A stretch of DNA of 56,676 bases from Xanthobacteraceae bacterium (GCA_019746135.1 JAIESI010000165.1:1-56676); one strand, 5' to 3'; positions 1 through 9,100 are shown, counted from the stretch's first letter. The notes: generated by a model not told the origin, from the sequence alone. Numbers and translations: made by a program.

Positions 1-190
1 GGCCCCTCGCAAGGGCCCCGCGCCCCGGGACCCCCACCCCCCTCGGAGCGCACTTGGGTCCCGGAATCTTGGCGCGGACCGGCCGATCGCAAGGCCGGTC
101 GGGGAGCGATAGCAAGCTCCCCGGCGCCTCTCGGCGCTCCAACCCCTCTTTTCGAGGGGAAGGAAAAGCGTGTCCCCGCGGAGCGGGGAC
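1..190. repeat. Run of short GC-rich hairpins
   Basis: Several perfect inverted repeats follow one another with little space between them: arms at 27-33/56-62, 77-84/93-100 (8 bp, loop GATCGCAA), 101-107/116-122 (7 bp, loop GATAGCAA), 124-128/133-137, 143-148/154-159 (loop TTTTC) and 172-179/183-190 (8 bp, 3-nt loop). The stems differ in sequence, but three loops (including the one near 6-12) contain GCAA. No convincing gene covers it, and I see nothing else up to the stop codon at 340. It may be a structured RNA or a decayed repeat cluster; function unknown. Confidence 0.5.
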
Positions 191-339
191 AGGATGCGGG
201 CCGGCCCCGGGCTCGAAAACGGCAAAGAACGGGGACGGCGAAGCGTTGGCTGAAGGGAAGGCGGGCGGCCGGGCTGTTTGACAAAGTGAATCTGCGCGCC
301 GCCGCCCAGGTGCACCACTTGGGCAGTGCCGCTGCGGCG

Positions 340-1374
340 CTACTGCGTCGCCGCCCAGTAGCTGATCCCGGCCGAGGCCACCGCGCCGCCGATCACGCAG
401 GGAAGCCCCGCCACGGTGAACGACAGGGTCGCAGCGACAATGCAGCCGACGCCGATCGCGCCCTGCGCCGCATAGCCCCAGAGCTTCATGTCGCGCTGAT
501 ATCCCGCGCCCTTGGTCTTGAGCTTCTCCAGCGCGGCGAGTTGCTCCTTGCGGATGCCTGAGGTCTGCACCGTCTCGGCGGCGCGGATCACCTCGGCGAG
601 CACGGGCCGGGTCTCCTTGTCCTGCTGCGGGGCCATCTCGCGCAGGGTCGCCAGCACGTCGGGATAGCGCGCGGCGTTGTTGGCGAGCGTGTATTTGGCC
701 GAGCTGCCGATCGCAAGCCGCTCGGCGCTGTCGCGGTCCTTCGACCACCGCAGCATGGTGACGATGCGCCAGAGCGCGCGGTATTCGCCGCTCGCGAAGT
801 AGCGGCCCCACAGCGTGTCGAGCAGCTCCGGGTTCTGCGCAAACGACACCGCCGGCCGCTCCTGCTTGACGCCGAACTGCTCGCCGACCTTCTCCAGAAA
901 CGTCGGGCTCTTGTCGAGCGCGATGGTGTCGAGCGCCGGCAGCTTGCCGGCAAGGTACGCGTCGACCATGCCGCGCCGGGCCGGAAGCTTCGATGCCGTG
1001 CGCGCGAGAATGCTCTGCCACGCCGGCAGCCCGGAATAGGCGATGGCGCGCGCCGCGAACCACTGGTCGGCGGGCGGCAGCGGCAGCATCGCTTGAACGA
1101 ACTGCTCGGCCTCGCGCGGGTTTGCGCCGAGCACGCCCGCGGCAAAGCCCACGTAGTATCCGGCGGCTTCCGGATCGCGCAGCGCGCCGCTTTCCGAGAG
1201 CGTGCGCACCGCGGCCGGCAGCCGTTGCGGCTCGGGCCTGTGGCGATAGCCGTCGATCCACTCGATCACCTGAACCCGCGTGGCGAAATCGGCTTTGCGC
1301 GTGGCCGCCGCCGCCTCGATGGCGGCCATCAAGGCGAGTGCGGCGATGGCCATGGCGATCGCAGCGTGACGCAT
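340..1374 (-). CDS. Exported hypothetical protein with C-terminal hydrophobic segments
   Basis: I do not recognise this 344-residue protein. It begins with a clear signal-peptide-like stretch (about residues 5-24, Ala/Leu/Met-rich, ending in AAAA before TRKADF). The body is mostly helical and polar, with repeated Trp and Arg. The last 45 residues contain two hydrophobic glycine/alanine-rich segments (GAIGVGCIVAATLSF and a stretch rich in GG and AS), so the C terminus probably sits in or on the membrane. The ATG is preceded by a strong GGGAGGGG Shine-Dalgarno sequence, which supports the start. It is transcribed away from the MBL-fold gene at 1546, leaving about 170 bp for two divergent promoters. 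Confidence 0.75.
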   Translation of the reverse strand: MRHAAIAMAIAALALMAAIEAAAATRKADFATRVQVIEWIDGYRHRPEPQRLPAAVRTLSESGALRDPEAAGYYVGFAAGVLGANPREAEQFVQAMLPLPPADQWFAARAIAYSGLPAWQSILARTASKLPARRGMVDAYLAGKLPALDTIALDKSPTFLEKVGEQFGVKQERPAVSFAQNPELLDTLWGRYFASGEYRALWRIVTMLRWSKDRDSAERLAIGSSAKYTLANNAARYPDVLATLREMAPQQDKETRPVLAEVIRAAETVQTSGIRKEQLAALEKLKTKGAGYQRDMKLWGYAAQGAIGVGCIVAATLSFTVAGLPCVIGGAVASAGISYWAATQ

Positions 1375-1545
1375 GATCCCCTCCCGTGCTCCCCAGCCGG
1401 GTGTTGGATCGGATCAATGGCCTTGGACGTTTTCGCGGAGCGGGCAGGGCGGCCTTGAGCCCAACTGATGGCAAAATTGGCCCGGTGCTCATGGCAGGTT
1501 GCCCCGCCGGCGCGAATGACGATATGAAGCCGCAAGCGAGGTGCC

Positions 1546-2457
1546 ATGGCCGAAGACATCCCGTACGACAAGAATTTCGCGCTCACCCCAGGCAAGGTCG
1601 ACGAGCCGATGCCGGGCGTGCGGCGCATCCTGTGCAACAATCCGAGCCCGTTCACCTTCAAGGGCACGATCAGCTACATCGTCGGCCGCGGCAAGGTTGC
1701 GATCATCGATCCCGGCCCCGACGATCCGGCGCACAATGCGGCGTTGCTCGACGCGGTGCGCGGCGAGACCGTGACGCACATCTTCGTCACCCACACCCAT
1801 CGCGATCATTCGCCGGGCGTGCCGGCGATCAAAAAGGCGACCGGCGCGACCGTGCTCGCCGAGGGCCCGCATCGCCCGGCGCGGCCGCTGCATGTCGGCG
1901 ACGGGCCGCGGCTTGAATCCTCCAACGACACCGACTTCAAACCCGACCGCGCGCTCGCCGACGGCGAGGTGGTGCAAGGCTCCGGCTGGACCATCGAGGC
2001 GATCACCACGCCCGGCCACACCGCGAACCACATGGCCTATGCGTTCCGCGAAGCCGGCATCGTGTTCGCTGGCGATCATGTGATGGCGTGGTCGACGCCG
2101 GTGGTGTCGCCGCCGGACGGCTCGATGGGCGACTACATGGCCTCGCTGCAGAAGCTCGCCAAACGCAGCGAGCAGGTCTATTTCCCCGGCCATGGCGACG
2201 CGGTGCGCAACGCGCCGCGCTTCGTCGCCGCCTATATCCTGCATCGCAAGGCGCGCGAGGCCTCGATCCTCAACCGGCTGGCGAAAGGCGAGACCGACAT
2301 TCCCGACCTGGTCGGCTCGATTTACGCCAATCTCGATCCGCGCCTCGTCAAGGCCGCCGGCATGTCGGTGCTGGCGCATCTCGAGGACCTGGTGGCGCGC
2401 GGCGAGGCCGCGACCAACGGCCCGCCGTCGATCCAGGGCCGCTATCGGCTGGCTTGA
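1546..2457 (+). CDS. MBL-fold metallo-hydrolase (LACTB2-like)
   Basis: A 303-residue metallo-beta-lactamase-fold hydrolase. The zinc-binding signature is THTHRDHSPG at about residues 84-93, followed by the conserved TPGHTANH at about 155-162 and AGDHVM at about 175-180, with FPGHGD near 205. The region after about residue 235 (HRKAREASIL through the C terminus) resembles the winged-helix tail of LACTB2-type enzymes, which act on RNA or thioesters in characterised relatives. The ATG follows a GCGAGG Shine-Dalgarno. Substrate cannot be told from sequence; family assignment is firm, exact activity is not. Confidence 0.88.
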   Translation: MAEDIPYDKNFALTPGKVDEPMPGVRRILCNNPSPFTFKGTISYIVGRGKVAIIDPGPDDPAHNAALLDAVRGETVTHIFVTHTHRDHSPGVPAIKKATGATVLAEGPHRPARPLHVGDGPRLESSNDTDFKPDRALADGEVVQGSGWTIEAITTPGHTANHMAYAFREAGIVFAGDHVMAWSTPVVSPPDGSMGDYMASLQKLAKRSEQVYFPGHGDAVRNAPRFVAAYILHRKAREASILNRLAKGETDIPDLVGSIYANLDPRLVKAAGMSVLAHLEDLVARGEAATNGPPSIQGRYRLA

Positions 2458-2647
2458 TCGGCCGCAGCGCAGCGACGTTGCCAGCCGTTTGAACGCCCGC
2501 CCATCGGCGCGTGGCCTGCCGGATGGCGCACGGCCGGATGACGTCGGTACCGCGGAATTCGACGCGGGATTTGCGCTGGATCAAACATGCCCCGATGAGG
2601 CGCCCTACCTTCTATCCGGCGTTCAACACCGGCCGAAGGAGGGCGTC

Positions 2648-3088
2648 ATGAGCGACACGTATCAGGGCCGCGTCCCGTCCCGCGCGGAGACCGTGGTCGG
2701 CATGCTGGGGGATGCGATCCGGCGCTGGGCCGACCGGCTCGCCTTCACCCGCTTCATGCAGGGCGACCCGGCCGAAGCGAACCGTTTGGCGCAGGACCTG
2801 AACATCGACAAGCGGACGCTTCTTGACGTGGTCAGAAAGGGCCACGGGTCGGCGGCCCTGCTGGCGCGCCGGATGGGTCTGCTCGGCATCGATGCCGAAG
2901 CGATCCGCAAGCGCGAGCCCGCGGTGGTTCAGGATCTGTCGCGCTGCTGTTCGCTCTGCGGCAGCAAGCCCCGCTGTGCCCGCGACATGGTGCGCGAGCC
3001 GCAAGGCGAAAGCTGGCGGACCTACTGCCCCAACGAGCCGACGCTCGAGACGCTGCGGCCTGCCGCGGCCGGAGAGAAAGCGGCGTGA
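2648..3088 (+). CDS. DUF6455 family protein, cysteine-rich C terminus
   Basis: A 146-residue cytoplasmic protein. The N-terminal half is helical. The C-terminal half (from LARRMGLLGID onward) matches DUF6455, with four to five cysteines in the pattern CCxLCGSKPRC ... YCPN that look like a small metal or Fe-S site. A GGAGGG Shine-Dalgarno lies just upstream of this ATG, and the longer upstream extension of the frame overlaps the previous gene, so I use 2648. It sits 54 bp before nnrS on the same strand and may be co-transcribed with it. DUF6455 proteins are found near denitrification genes in some alphaproteobacteria, but their function is not known. Confidence 0.8.
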   Translation: MSDTYQGRVPSRAETVVGMLGDAIRRWADRLAFTRFMQGDPAEANRLAQDLNIDKRTLLDVVRKGHGSAALLARRMGLLGIDAEAIRKREPAVVQDLSRCCSLCGSKPRCARDMVREPQGESWRTYCPNEPTLETLRPAAAGEKAA

Positions 3089-3142
3089 CGGAGCACCCGC
3101 TCCGCCGGTCGATGACGCCGTAGCAATCCGGGAAGATTCATC

Positions 3143-4333
3143 ATGGCAAACGGCGTCACGGCCGGCATTCCGCGTCTGCGCGCCTGGCATGGGCCCGCTT
3201 TGCTTTCATACGGCTTCCGTCCGTTCTTCCTGTTCGGGGCGGTCTATGCGGGTGGCGCGGTGCTGGTCTGGCTGCCGCTGTTCAGCGGGCAGATCGAGCT
3301 TCCGTCGATCTTCACGCCGCGCGACTGGCACGTGCACGAAATGCTGTTCGGCTTCGTGCCGGCCATCGTCACCGGCTTTCTGCTCACCGCGATCCCGAAC
3401 TGGACCGGTCGGCTGCCGCTGCAGGGCCTGCCGCTGCTCACGCTCGTTGTCGCGTGGGTTGCGGGACGCGCCGCCGTCACGTTTGCCGCACTGATTGGCT
3501 GGGCTGCCGCGGCCGCCATTGACGTTGCGTTTCTGGTGCTGGTCGCAGCCGCAGCCTCGCGTGAGATCGTTGCCGGAAGCAACTGGCGCAATCTCAAGGT
3601 GGTGATCGTGGTCGCGACGCTTGCGGCCGCGAACCTTGTGTTCCACCTCGAAGTGCATTTTCACGGCAGCGCCGACTATGCGGCGCGGCTCGGCATCGGT
3701 GCGGTGATCCTGCTGATCTCGCTGGTCGGCGGCCGGCTGGTGCCGAGCTTCACCCACAATTGGCTCGCGAGCCGGAGCAAGGGACGAATGCCGCGCCCGT
3801 TCGGCCGGTTCGACATGCTGACCGTGGCGGCGAGCGCGGCTGCACTCGTCGCCTGGGTTGCCGCGCCGTTCGGACCCCTGACCGGCGCGGCGCTGCTCGC
3901 CGCCGGACTGTTGCAGTCCGCGCGGCTCCTGCGCTGGGCGGGTGAGCGCACACTCGCCAACCGGCTCCTGCTTGTGCTGCATGTCGGATACGCATTCGTC
4001 CCGCTCGGCTTCATCCTTGCCGCCGCAGCCGCGCTCGGCATGGTGCCGCTCAGCGCTGCCAGTCATGCCTGGACCGGCGGAGCTGTGGGCGTGATGACGC
4101 TCGCGGTCATGACGCGGGCGAGCCTTGGCCACACCGGACGTGCGCTGGCGGCCTCAGCGGGCACGCAGGCGATCTATGCGCTTGTCGTCGTCGCGGCGCT
4201 GGCACGGATCTGCTCATCGCTGCATCCGGACTGGTTCATGCCGCTGCTCTGGGTCGCCGGGGCCGCCTGGGCGGCGGCATTCCTGGGCTTTGCGGTGCTG
4301 TATGCGGCTCCGCTCTGCAGGCCTCGGATTTAG
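3143..4333 (+). CDS. nnrS: NnrS family haem-copper membrane protein
   Basis: A 396-residue integral membrane protein with about twelve hydrophobic segments, recognised as NnrS by LLSYGFRPFFLFGA near residue 19 and the histidine-bearing WHVHEMLFGF near residue 58. NnrS is a haem- and copper-containing inner-membrane protein linked to resistance to nitric oxide and to denitrification. In this window it belongs functionally with the nap operon at 21496-25657, although the two are about 17 kb apart. Nitric oxide reductase and nitrite reductase genes are not in the window. It ends 11 bp from the convergent hydrolase gene at 4345. Confidence 0.92.
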   Translation: MANGVTAGIPRLRAWHGPALLSYGFRPFFLFGAVYAGGAVLVWLPLFSGQIELPSIFTPRDWHVHEMLFGFVPAIVTGFLLTAIPNWTGRLPLQGLPLLTLVVAWVAGRAAVTFAALIGWAAAAAIDVAFLVLVAAAASREIVAGSNWRNLKVVIVVATLAAANLVFHLEVHFHGSADYAARLGIGAVILLISLVGGRLVPSFTHNWLASRSKGRMPRPFGRFDMLTVAASAAALVAWVAAPFGPLTGAALLAAGLLQSARLLRWAGERTLANRLLLVLHVGYAFVPLGFILAAAAALGMVPLSAASHAWTGGAVGVMTLAVMTRASLGHTGRALAASAGTQAIYALVVVAALARICSSLHPDWFMPLLWVAGAAWAAAFLGFAVLYAAPLCRPRI

Positions 4334-4344
4334 GGCACGGCCGA

Positions 4345-5037
4345 CTACCGCCGTTTGGCTATCGCTCTGTTCCACGTCGCAAACGCATCGAGCGCGACGG
4401 ACAAGGTTTCCTTGTCGGTTCGCCCCGACCGCGCCGGCACGTGGAACGAATGATCGGCATCCGGCAGCAGCTCCAGCGTGGCCCGGTCACCGAGCTTCCT
4501 GACCAGCGGCTCGAGCAGATCTTGCTCCGCGAGCGCATCGCGCGTTCCCTGCAGGAACAGCATCGGGATCGTGACATCGAACAAGTGCTGGCCGCGCTCG
4601 TCGGACGGCTTGCCCGCGGGGTGGAGCGGAAAGCCGAAAAACGCAAGCCCCCGGACGTTCGCCATCGGCGCGAGCGCCTGGGCCTGCGACGTCATCCGGC
4701 CGCCAAACGACTTGCCGCCGGCAAGCATGGGAACGCCGGGCACGAGCTCGGCCCCGTGCGCGACGGCGGCGCGGACGGCCGCGTGCGCAAGCTTCGGCGG
4801 ATCCGGCCGCTTCGAGCCGTGCTCCATGTAGGCAAACTGATAGCGCAGCGTCGCGACGCCGCGCTCGGCAAGGCCTTGCGCGACCTGCTCCATGAACGGA
4901 TGCGTCATCCCGGCGCCGGCCCCGTGCGCGAACACGTAACAGGCTTGCGGCTCGGCCGGCGTCGTCAGCAGGCCGCTGACGTGACCCGCTGAGCCCGCAT
5001 CGATCTTGCAGGGTTTGCTCTTGAACGTCACGGCCAC
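4345..5037 (-). CDS. Alpha/beta hydrolase of the KANL3/Tex30 type
   Basis: A 230-residue alpha/beta hydrolase read from a GTG start that has an AGAGGA Shine-Dalgarno; a second GTG two codons on is possible. Signatures are YVFAHGAGAGMTHPF (oxyanion-hole region), GGKSFGGRM (nucleophile elbow with the serine in GKSFGG) and a late DADHSF histidine. The pattern matches the small bacterial proteins related to KANL3/Tex30, whose substrates are unknown. It starts 26 bp after the stop codon of the ExoIII-LigD gene on the same strand, so the two are probably one transcript. That association is worth noting because the enzyme has no known role in end joining. Confidence 0.82.
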   Translation of the reverse strand: MAVTFKSKPCKIDAGSAGHVSGLLTTPAEPQACYVFAHGAGAGMTHPFMEQVAQGLAERGVATLRYQFAYMEHGSKRPDPPKLAHAAVRAAVAHGAELVPGVPMLAGGKSFGGRMTSQAQALAPMANVRGLAFFGFPLHPAGKPSDERGQHLFDVTIPMLFLQGTRDALAEQDLLEPLVRKLGDRATLELLPDADHSFHVPARSGRTDKETLSVALDAFATWNRAIAKRR

Positions 5038-5050
5038 GAACCTCGTCCTC

Positions 5051-5076
5051 TCAAAGCATCTTGTCAAAGCACCTTG
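5051..5076. repeat. 13-bp tandem duplication across the ligD stop codon
   Basis: TCAAAGCATCTTG (5051-5063) is followed directly by TCAAAGCACCTTG (5064-5076), one mismatch apart. The second copy encodes the last residues and stop codon of the ligD fusion and the first lies in the spacer before the downstream hydrolase. This looks like a small tandem duplication that left the reading frame unchanged because the stop is in the inner copy. Confidence 0.7.
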
Positions 5077-7772
5077 GCAAGCCTCGCGATGGCAGCCTTC
5101 AGCGGTTGGCCTGCGCGATCGTAGCCGTCCCAGGCTTTGCTGCGCTTGAGCAGCGCCGGGACGGTGCGCAACGTGAAGGCCAACGGATCGAGCCCGCGCT
5201 TCACCTGCGGCCACGTCACCGGCATCGACACCGGGGCCTGCGCCCGCAGCCGCGTCGATAGCGGCGCGACGGCGGTCGCCATGCGGTCGTTGCGCAGGAA
5301 ATCGAGGAAGATGCGGCCGTGCCGCTTGCCCTTCGCCATGTTGAGGACGAAGCGCTGCGGCTCGTCGCGCACGACGGCCTCGCAGACGTCGTGGGCGAAC
5401 TTCTTCGCTTCCGCCCAGTCCGGGCTGTCCTTCGCAAGCGCCAGCGGCGTGACCACGTGCAGGCCCTTGCCGCCGGTGGTCTTGCAGAACGTCGTGAGAC
5501 CCAGGAGCTCGAGCACCTCGCGCATCTTGTGGGCGGCCTCGATGACCGACGCAAAGTCGACGTCGGGGGCGGGATCGAGATCGAACACCAGGCGGCCCGG
5601 CACCGCCGGCTGGCCGGGCTGGCCGTTCCACGGATGCAGCTCCATCCCCGCGATCTGCACGATGGCGATCAGCGCCTCGATATGGTCGATCTGGATGTAG
5701 GGATTGCGATCGTCGAACACCCGGACGAGCGTGATCAGGTCGGACAGCCCCGCCATGCCGTGGCGCTGGAAGAACTGCATGTCGCCGAAGCCGTGCGGCG
5801 CGCGCACCACCGAGCAGGGTCTGCCTTGGAGATGCTTGATCATCCACGGCCCGACCGCCTCGTAGTAGCGCGCGAGATCGAGCTTGGTGATCGGCTTGCC
5901 GTGCCCGTCATCCGGCCACAGCGGCTTGTCGGCATGGCTGATGACCACGCCCATCACCTCGGCGGTCTGCTCGGCTGTGCGCGACCTGGCGACGATGATC
6001 GACGGCGTGGCCCTGGCCGTTTTCTCGGCCACCACTTCGCCGGCCGGCTTGTCGTCGCGAAGGCCCTTGAACGCCGCCTCGCGGATGTGGCCGTCACCGG
6101 TCCACCCGGCGAATTCGATTTCGGCCACAAGCTCCGGCCGCGTCCAGCGGATGGTGTCTTTCGATCGCGGCGGTCCTTGGCCCGAGAAAGGGGATTTGTT
6201 CGCCTCGACTTCGCGCAGGCGCGGCAGCAGCTGCGCGATGGTGTCGCGGCCGTAACCGGTGCCGACGCGGCCCGCATAGACCAGGCGGCCGTCGCGATAG
6301 ACTCCCGCCAGCAGCGAGCTGAATTGCGTGCGCCTCGAGGTCCAACCGCCGATGATGATCTCCTGGCTCGGACGGCACTTCGCCTTCACCCAGGTCGCGG
6401 TGCGCCCGGACGCATAAGGCGCGTCGAGCTTCTTGGAGATGATGCCTTCGAACTGGAGCTCGCTCGCCGATTGCAGAACGTCCGCGCCGCGGCCTTCGAT
6501 GTGCTCGACATAGCGGATCTGCGGGCCGTGGTCGCTCTCGTCCAGCAGCTCCTTGAGGCGCGCCTTTCGCTCGCGGAGCGGCGCTTGCCGCAGGTCGCGC
6601 GCGCCCTCGAACAGCAGATCGAAGGCGAAATAGACGAGCTTGTCCGTGCGATCCTCGGACAGCGCCGCCTGCAGCGCGGAAAATTTCGGCACGTCGTTCG
6701 CATCGAGCGCGACGACCTCGCCGTCGACGATGCAGTCGGGCAGGCCCACGGCCGCTTTCGCCGTGCCCTTGAACCGCTTCGTCCAGTCGAGACCGGTGCG
6801 GGTGCGCAGCGCCGCGCGGCCGTTCCGCACCTGAAGCTGCGTGCGATAGCCGTCGAGCTTGACCTCATGCACCCAGCCTTTGCTCGACGGCGGCTGCGCG
6901 ACGGTCTCGCAAAGCTGCGGAGCAATGAAATCCGGGATGGCTGGCCCTGGCTTGATCGCGGCCGCGGCTTTGCCGCGAGCTTTGTTCTTTCGCGCCGCTC
7001 GGTCGCCGAGCACGATCCACACCGGCGCGTGGTCGCTGGCGCCCTCACGTCCGCGAACGTCGCGATCGACGCCGGCCGACTTAAGGCGCGGGGCGAGATC
7101 GGGGCTCAGCAGCAGGTGGTCGATGCGCAGCCCCGCGTCGCGCTCCCAGCGCAGGCGCATGTAGTTCCAATACGTGTAGATGCGCTCGCCGGGATGCAGC
7201 GACCGCAGCGCATCGGTCCAGCCCTGCTTGAGGAGCCGCGCGTATTCCGCGCGGCTCGCTGGCTGGACCAGCGCGTCGTCGTCCCATGACTTGGTCGGAT
7301 AGATGTCGATCTCGGTCGGGGCGACGTTGTAGTCGCCGGCGAGAACGACAGGCGCTTTCGAGCGCAGCAGTGCGCGCGCATGGGCTTGCAGGCGCTTGAA
7401 CCACGCAAGCTTGTGGTCGAACTTCGGTCCCGGCTGCGGATTGCCGTTCGGCAGGTAAATGTTTGCGACCAGAATGCCGTCGACCGCCGCTTCAAGGTAA
7501 CGCGCGTCCGCATCGGCCTTGTCGCCGGGCAACGCGGTTCGCGTCACGACCGGCTCGGCATGGCGCGACAGGATGGCCACGCCGTTCCAGGTTCGCTGAC
7601 CGAGCCAGGCGGCGCGGTAGCCCGCGGCGGCAATCGCACGCTCCGGAAATTCGCCGTCGGTGCACTTCAGTTCCTGCAGGCAGGCGACATCGGGCCGCGC
7701 GGTCTGCAGCCAGTCGAGCAGGTTGGGCAGCCGGCGATTGATGTTGTTGATGTTGAAGGTGGCGATCTTCAC
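5064..7772 (-). CDS. ligD: Exonuclease III - DNA ligase D (ligase + polymerase) fusion
   Basis: One uninterrupted frame of 902 residues from a GTG chosen because [11 protein letters not shown] is the usual start of exonuclease III. Residues 1-258 form a complete ExoIII/AP-endonuclease domain with all catalytic residues visible: N7, E34, Y106, D147, N149, D218 and the SDH ending in H248. A lysine/alanine linker follows. Residues about 285-590 are an ATP-dependent ligase with K305 in [14 protein letters not shown] at 350, EGIISKK at 442 and WVKAKC at 461. Residues about 610-902 are the LigD polymerase/primase domain with the FDLDP metal site (D731, D733) and GGKGLHV near 768. The usual phosphoesterase domain is absent. 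The product should fill, trim and seal double-strand breaks with the Ku protein encoded divergently at 7924. Confidence 0.93.
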   Translation of the reverse strand: MKIATFNINNINRRLPNLLDWLQTARPDVACLQELKCTDGEFPERAIAAAGYRAAWLGQRTWNGVAILSRHAEPVVTRTALPGDKADADARYLEAAVDGILVANIYLPNGNPQPGPKFDHKLAWFKRLQAHARALLRSKAPVVLAGDYNVAPTEIDIYPTKSWDDDALVQPASRAEYARLLKQGWTDALRSLHPGERIYTYWNYMRLRWERDAGLRIDHLLLSPDLAPRLKSAGVDRDVRGREGASDHAPVWIVLGDRAARKNKARGKAAAAIKPGPAIPDFIAPQLCETVAQPPSSKGWVHEVKLDGYRTQLQVRNGRAALRTRTGLDWTKRFKGTAKAAVGLPDCIVDGEVVALDANDVPKFSALQAALSEDRTDKLVYFAFDLLFEGARDLRQAPLRERKARLKELLDESDHGPQIRYVEHIEGRGADVLQSASELQFEGIISKKLDAPYASGRTATWVKAKCRPSQEIIIGGWTSRRTQFSSLLAGVYRDGRLVYAGRVGTGYGRDTIAQLLPRLREVEANKSPFSGQGPPRSKDTIRWTRPELVAEIEFAGWTGDGHIREAAFKGLRDDKPAGEVVAEKTARATPSIIVARSRTAEQTAEVMGVVISHADKPLWPDDGHGKPITKLDLARYYEAVGPWMIKHLQGRPCSVVRAPHGFGDMQFFQRHGMAGLSDLITLVRVFDDRNPYIQIDHIEALIAIVQIAGMELHPWNGQPGQPAVPGRLVFDLDPAPDVDFASVIEAAHKMREVLELLGLTTFCKTTGGKGLHVVTPLALAKDSPDWAEAKKFAHDVCEAVVRDEPQRFVLNMAKGKRHGRIFLDFLRNDRMATAVAPLSTRLRAQAPVSMPVTWPQVKRGLDPLAFTLRTVPALLKRSKAWDGYDRAGQPLKAAIARLAKVL

Positions 7773-7923
7773 GGGAACCGGCCGGCACAAAACAAGAACC
7801 GAGGCTGCGCACGCTAAGGTTAGCAGGCTGTGGGCTACCAAGACCGTAGGGGTTGGGCTCGTCAACCCGAGCGGGTCGATTATATTCCGGCCAAGTATCC
7901 AGGGTGTTGAGTAGGAGTAGCCA
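7773..7923. promoter_or_regulatory. Shared divergent promoter region of ligD and ku
   Basis: This 151-bp gap separates the ligD fusion (minus strand) from ku (plus strand). It holds a TATATT box at 7881-7886 that could serve as the -10 element for ku, a short dyad GCTCG/CGAGC at 7857-7861/7868-7872, and a TAGGAG Shine-Dalgarno before the ku ATG. I could not identify a convincing -35 box or a sporulation- or stress-type sigma motif. Assignment as a promoter is by position and weak motif only. Confidence 0.4.
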
Positions 7924-8883
7924 ATGGCCCCGCGTCCGAACTGGAAGGGCTACCTGAAGCTGTCGCTGGTGTCGTGCGCGATCGCGCTTTATCCCGCGAC
8001 CTCCGATCGCGAGCGGGTCTCGTTCAATCAGCTCAACAAGAGCACCGGCAACCGTATCCGCTACAAGAAAGTGGACGCGGAGACCGGCGACGAGGTGGCG
8101 AGCGACGACATCATCAAGGGCTATCAGGTCGACAAGAACGTCTACGTCACCGTCGACGACGAGGAGATCGAGGCGCTTCAGGTGGAAGCGAGCCACACCA
8201 TCGAGATCGACAGCTTCGTGCCGATGGCGGAGATCGACGAGCGCTATTTCGATGCGCCTTATTACGTCGTGCCGAACGACAAGGTCGGGCAGGACGCGTT
8301 CGCGGTCATCCGCGAGGCGATGCGCGGCAAGAAGATGGTCGGCGTCGGCCGCGTGGTGATCTCCAAACGCGAGCGGCCGATCATCCTCGAGCCGATGGGC
8401 AAGGGGCTGCGCGGCATGACGCTGCGCTATCCCTACGAGGTGCGCGACGAGAAGGAGTATTTCAGCGACATTCCCGATGTGAAGGTCGCCGCCGACATGC
8501 AGAAGCTCGCCGAGCATATCGTCGAGACCAAGGAAGGCAGCTTCGATCCGACGTCGTTCGTCGATCACTACGAAGAGGCGGTCGTTGACTTGCTCAAGAG
8601 CAAGCAGGCGGGCCGGGCGGTGTCGCGGACGCGTGCGGCCGAGCCGCAGACCAACGTCATCAATCTGATGGACGCGTTGAAGCGCAGCATCTCGTCGGAG
8701 AAAGAGACCGCCAAGACGCAGAAGACCAAGGTCAAGAAGGCCGACGATCTGCGCAAGCAGCCGCAGTTCACCTTCCCGATCGAGGGCGGCAAGGCCAAGC
8801 AGGGCAAGGCCGCGGCGAAGCCTGCGGCCAAACCGGCCGCCAAGCCGGTTGCCGGCGCGAAGCCGAAGCGGAAATCGGCTTAG
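7924..8883 (+). CDS. ku: Ku protein, non-homologous end joining
   Basis: A 319-residue bacterial Ku. The core beta-barrel ring region runs from [12 protein letters not shown] (residue 8) through [17 protein letters not shown] (near 142) and [14 protein letters not shown]. It is followed by a helical segment ([19 protein letters not shown]) typical of the family. The last 60 residues are a lysine/alanine/proline tail with [11 protein letters not shown] repeats, as in other long-tailed bacterial Ku proteins where the basic tail helps DNA binding and threading. Ku homodimers bind double-strand ends and recruit LigD; the partner is the divergent fusion at 5064-7772. Start ATG has a good Shine-Dalgarno 6 nt upstream. 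Confidence 0.95.
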   Translation: MAPRPNWKGYLKLSLVSCAIALYPATSDRERVSFNQLNKSTGNRIRYKKVDAETGDEVASDDIIKGYQVDKNVYVTVDDEEIEALQVEASHTIEIDSFVPMAEIDERYFDAPYYVVPNDKVGQDAFAVIREAMRGKKMVGVGRVVISKRERPIILEPMGKGLRGMTLRYPYEVRDEKEYFSDIPDVKVAADMQKLAEHIVETKEGSFDPTSFVDHYEEAVVDLLKSKQAGRAVSRTRAAEPQTNVINLMDALKRSISSEKETAKTQKTKVKKADDLRKQPQFTFPIEGGKAKQGKAAAKPAAKPAAKPVAGAKPKRKSA

Positions 8884-8930
8884 GGCATCCCTGATTTCTT
8901 GTTGCCGCAGGCGCGGTGTGCCTATTGGTG

Positions 8931-9076
8931 CCCTCTCCCCTTGTGGGAGAGGGCGACGCCAAATGTGCAATGCATTCGAATGGGTGAGGGGGTGCGGTCC
9001 ATCGATCGACTGTAAACCCTCACCCATTCCTTTTCGTGGAGCGTTCGGTGTAGCCCTCTCCCACAAGGGGAGAGGG
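8931..9076. repeat. Palindromic repeat element (REP/MITE-like)
   Basis: Two perfect 23-nt inverted copies, 8931-8953 and 9054-9076, enclose an inner perfect 13-nt inverted pair (8978-8990 and 9017-9029). Each outer arm is itself a hairpin (CCCTCTCCC-CTTGT-GGGAGAGGG). The element lies in the gap between the convergent genes ku and the DUF1499 gene and may also terminate transcription. The structure is that of a composite REP or a non-autonomous palindromic element; no open reading frame is inside. Confidence 0.85.
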
Positions 9077-9100
9077 CCCAATAACTGCGGGCCGTAGCGA

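Noticed and set aside
1..190. CRISPR array
   Set aside because: The dyads are all different; there is no repeated unit and no regular spacer.
5319..7289. 656-residue plus-strand frame opposite ligD
   Set aside because: It lies wholly antisense to the ExoIII-ligase-polymerase gene, whose catalytic motifs are all intact. The product is Arg/Ala/His-rich with no recognisable domain, as expected for a GC-driven shadow.
7773..7865. Upstream extension of the ligD frame with a hydrophobic N terminus
   Set aside because: The 31 extra residues look like a signal peptide by composition only, extend into the divergent promoter region, and precede the standard ExoIII start; a secreted ligase makes no sense.
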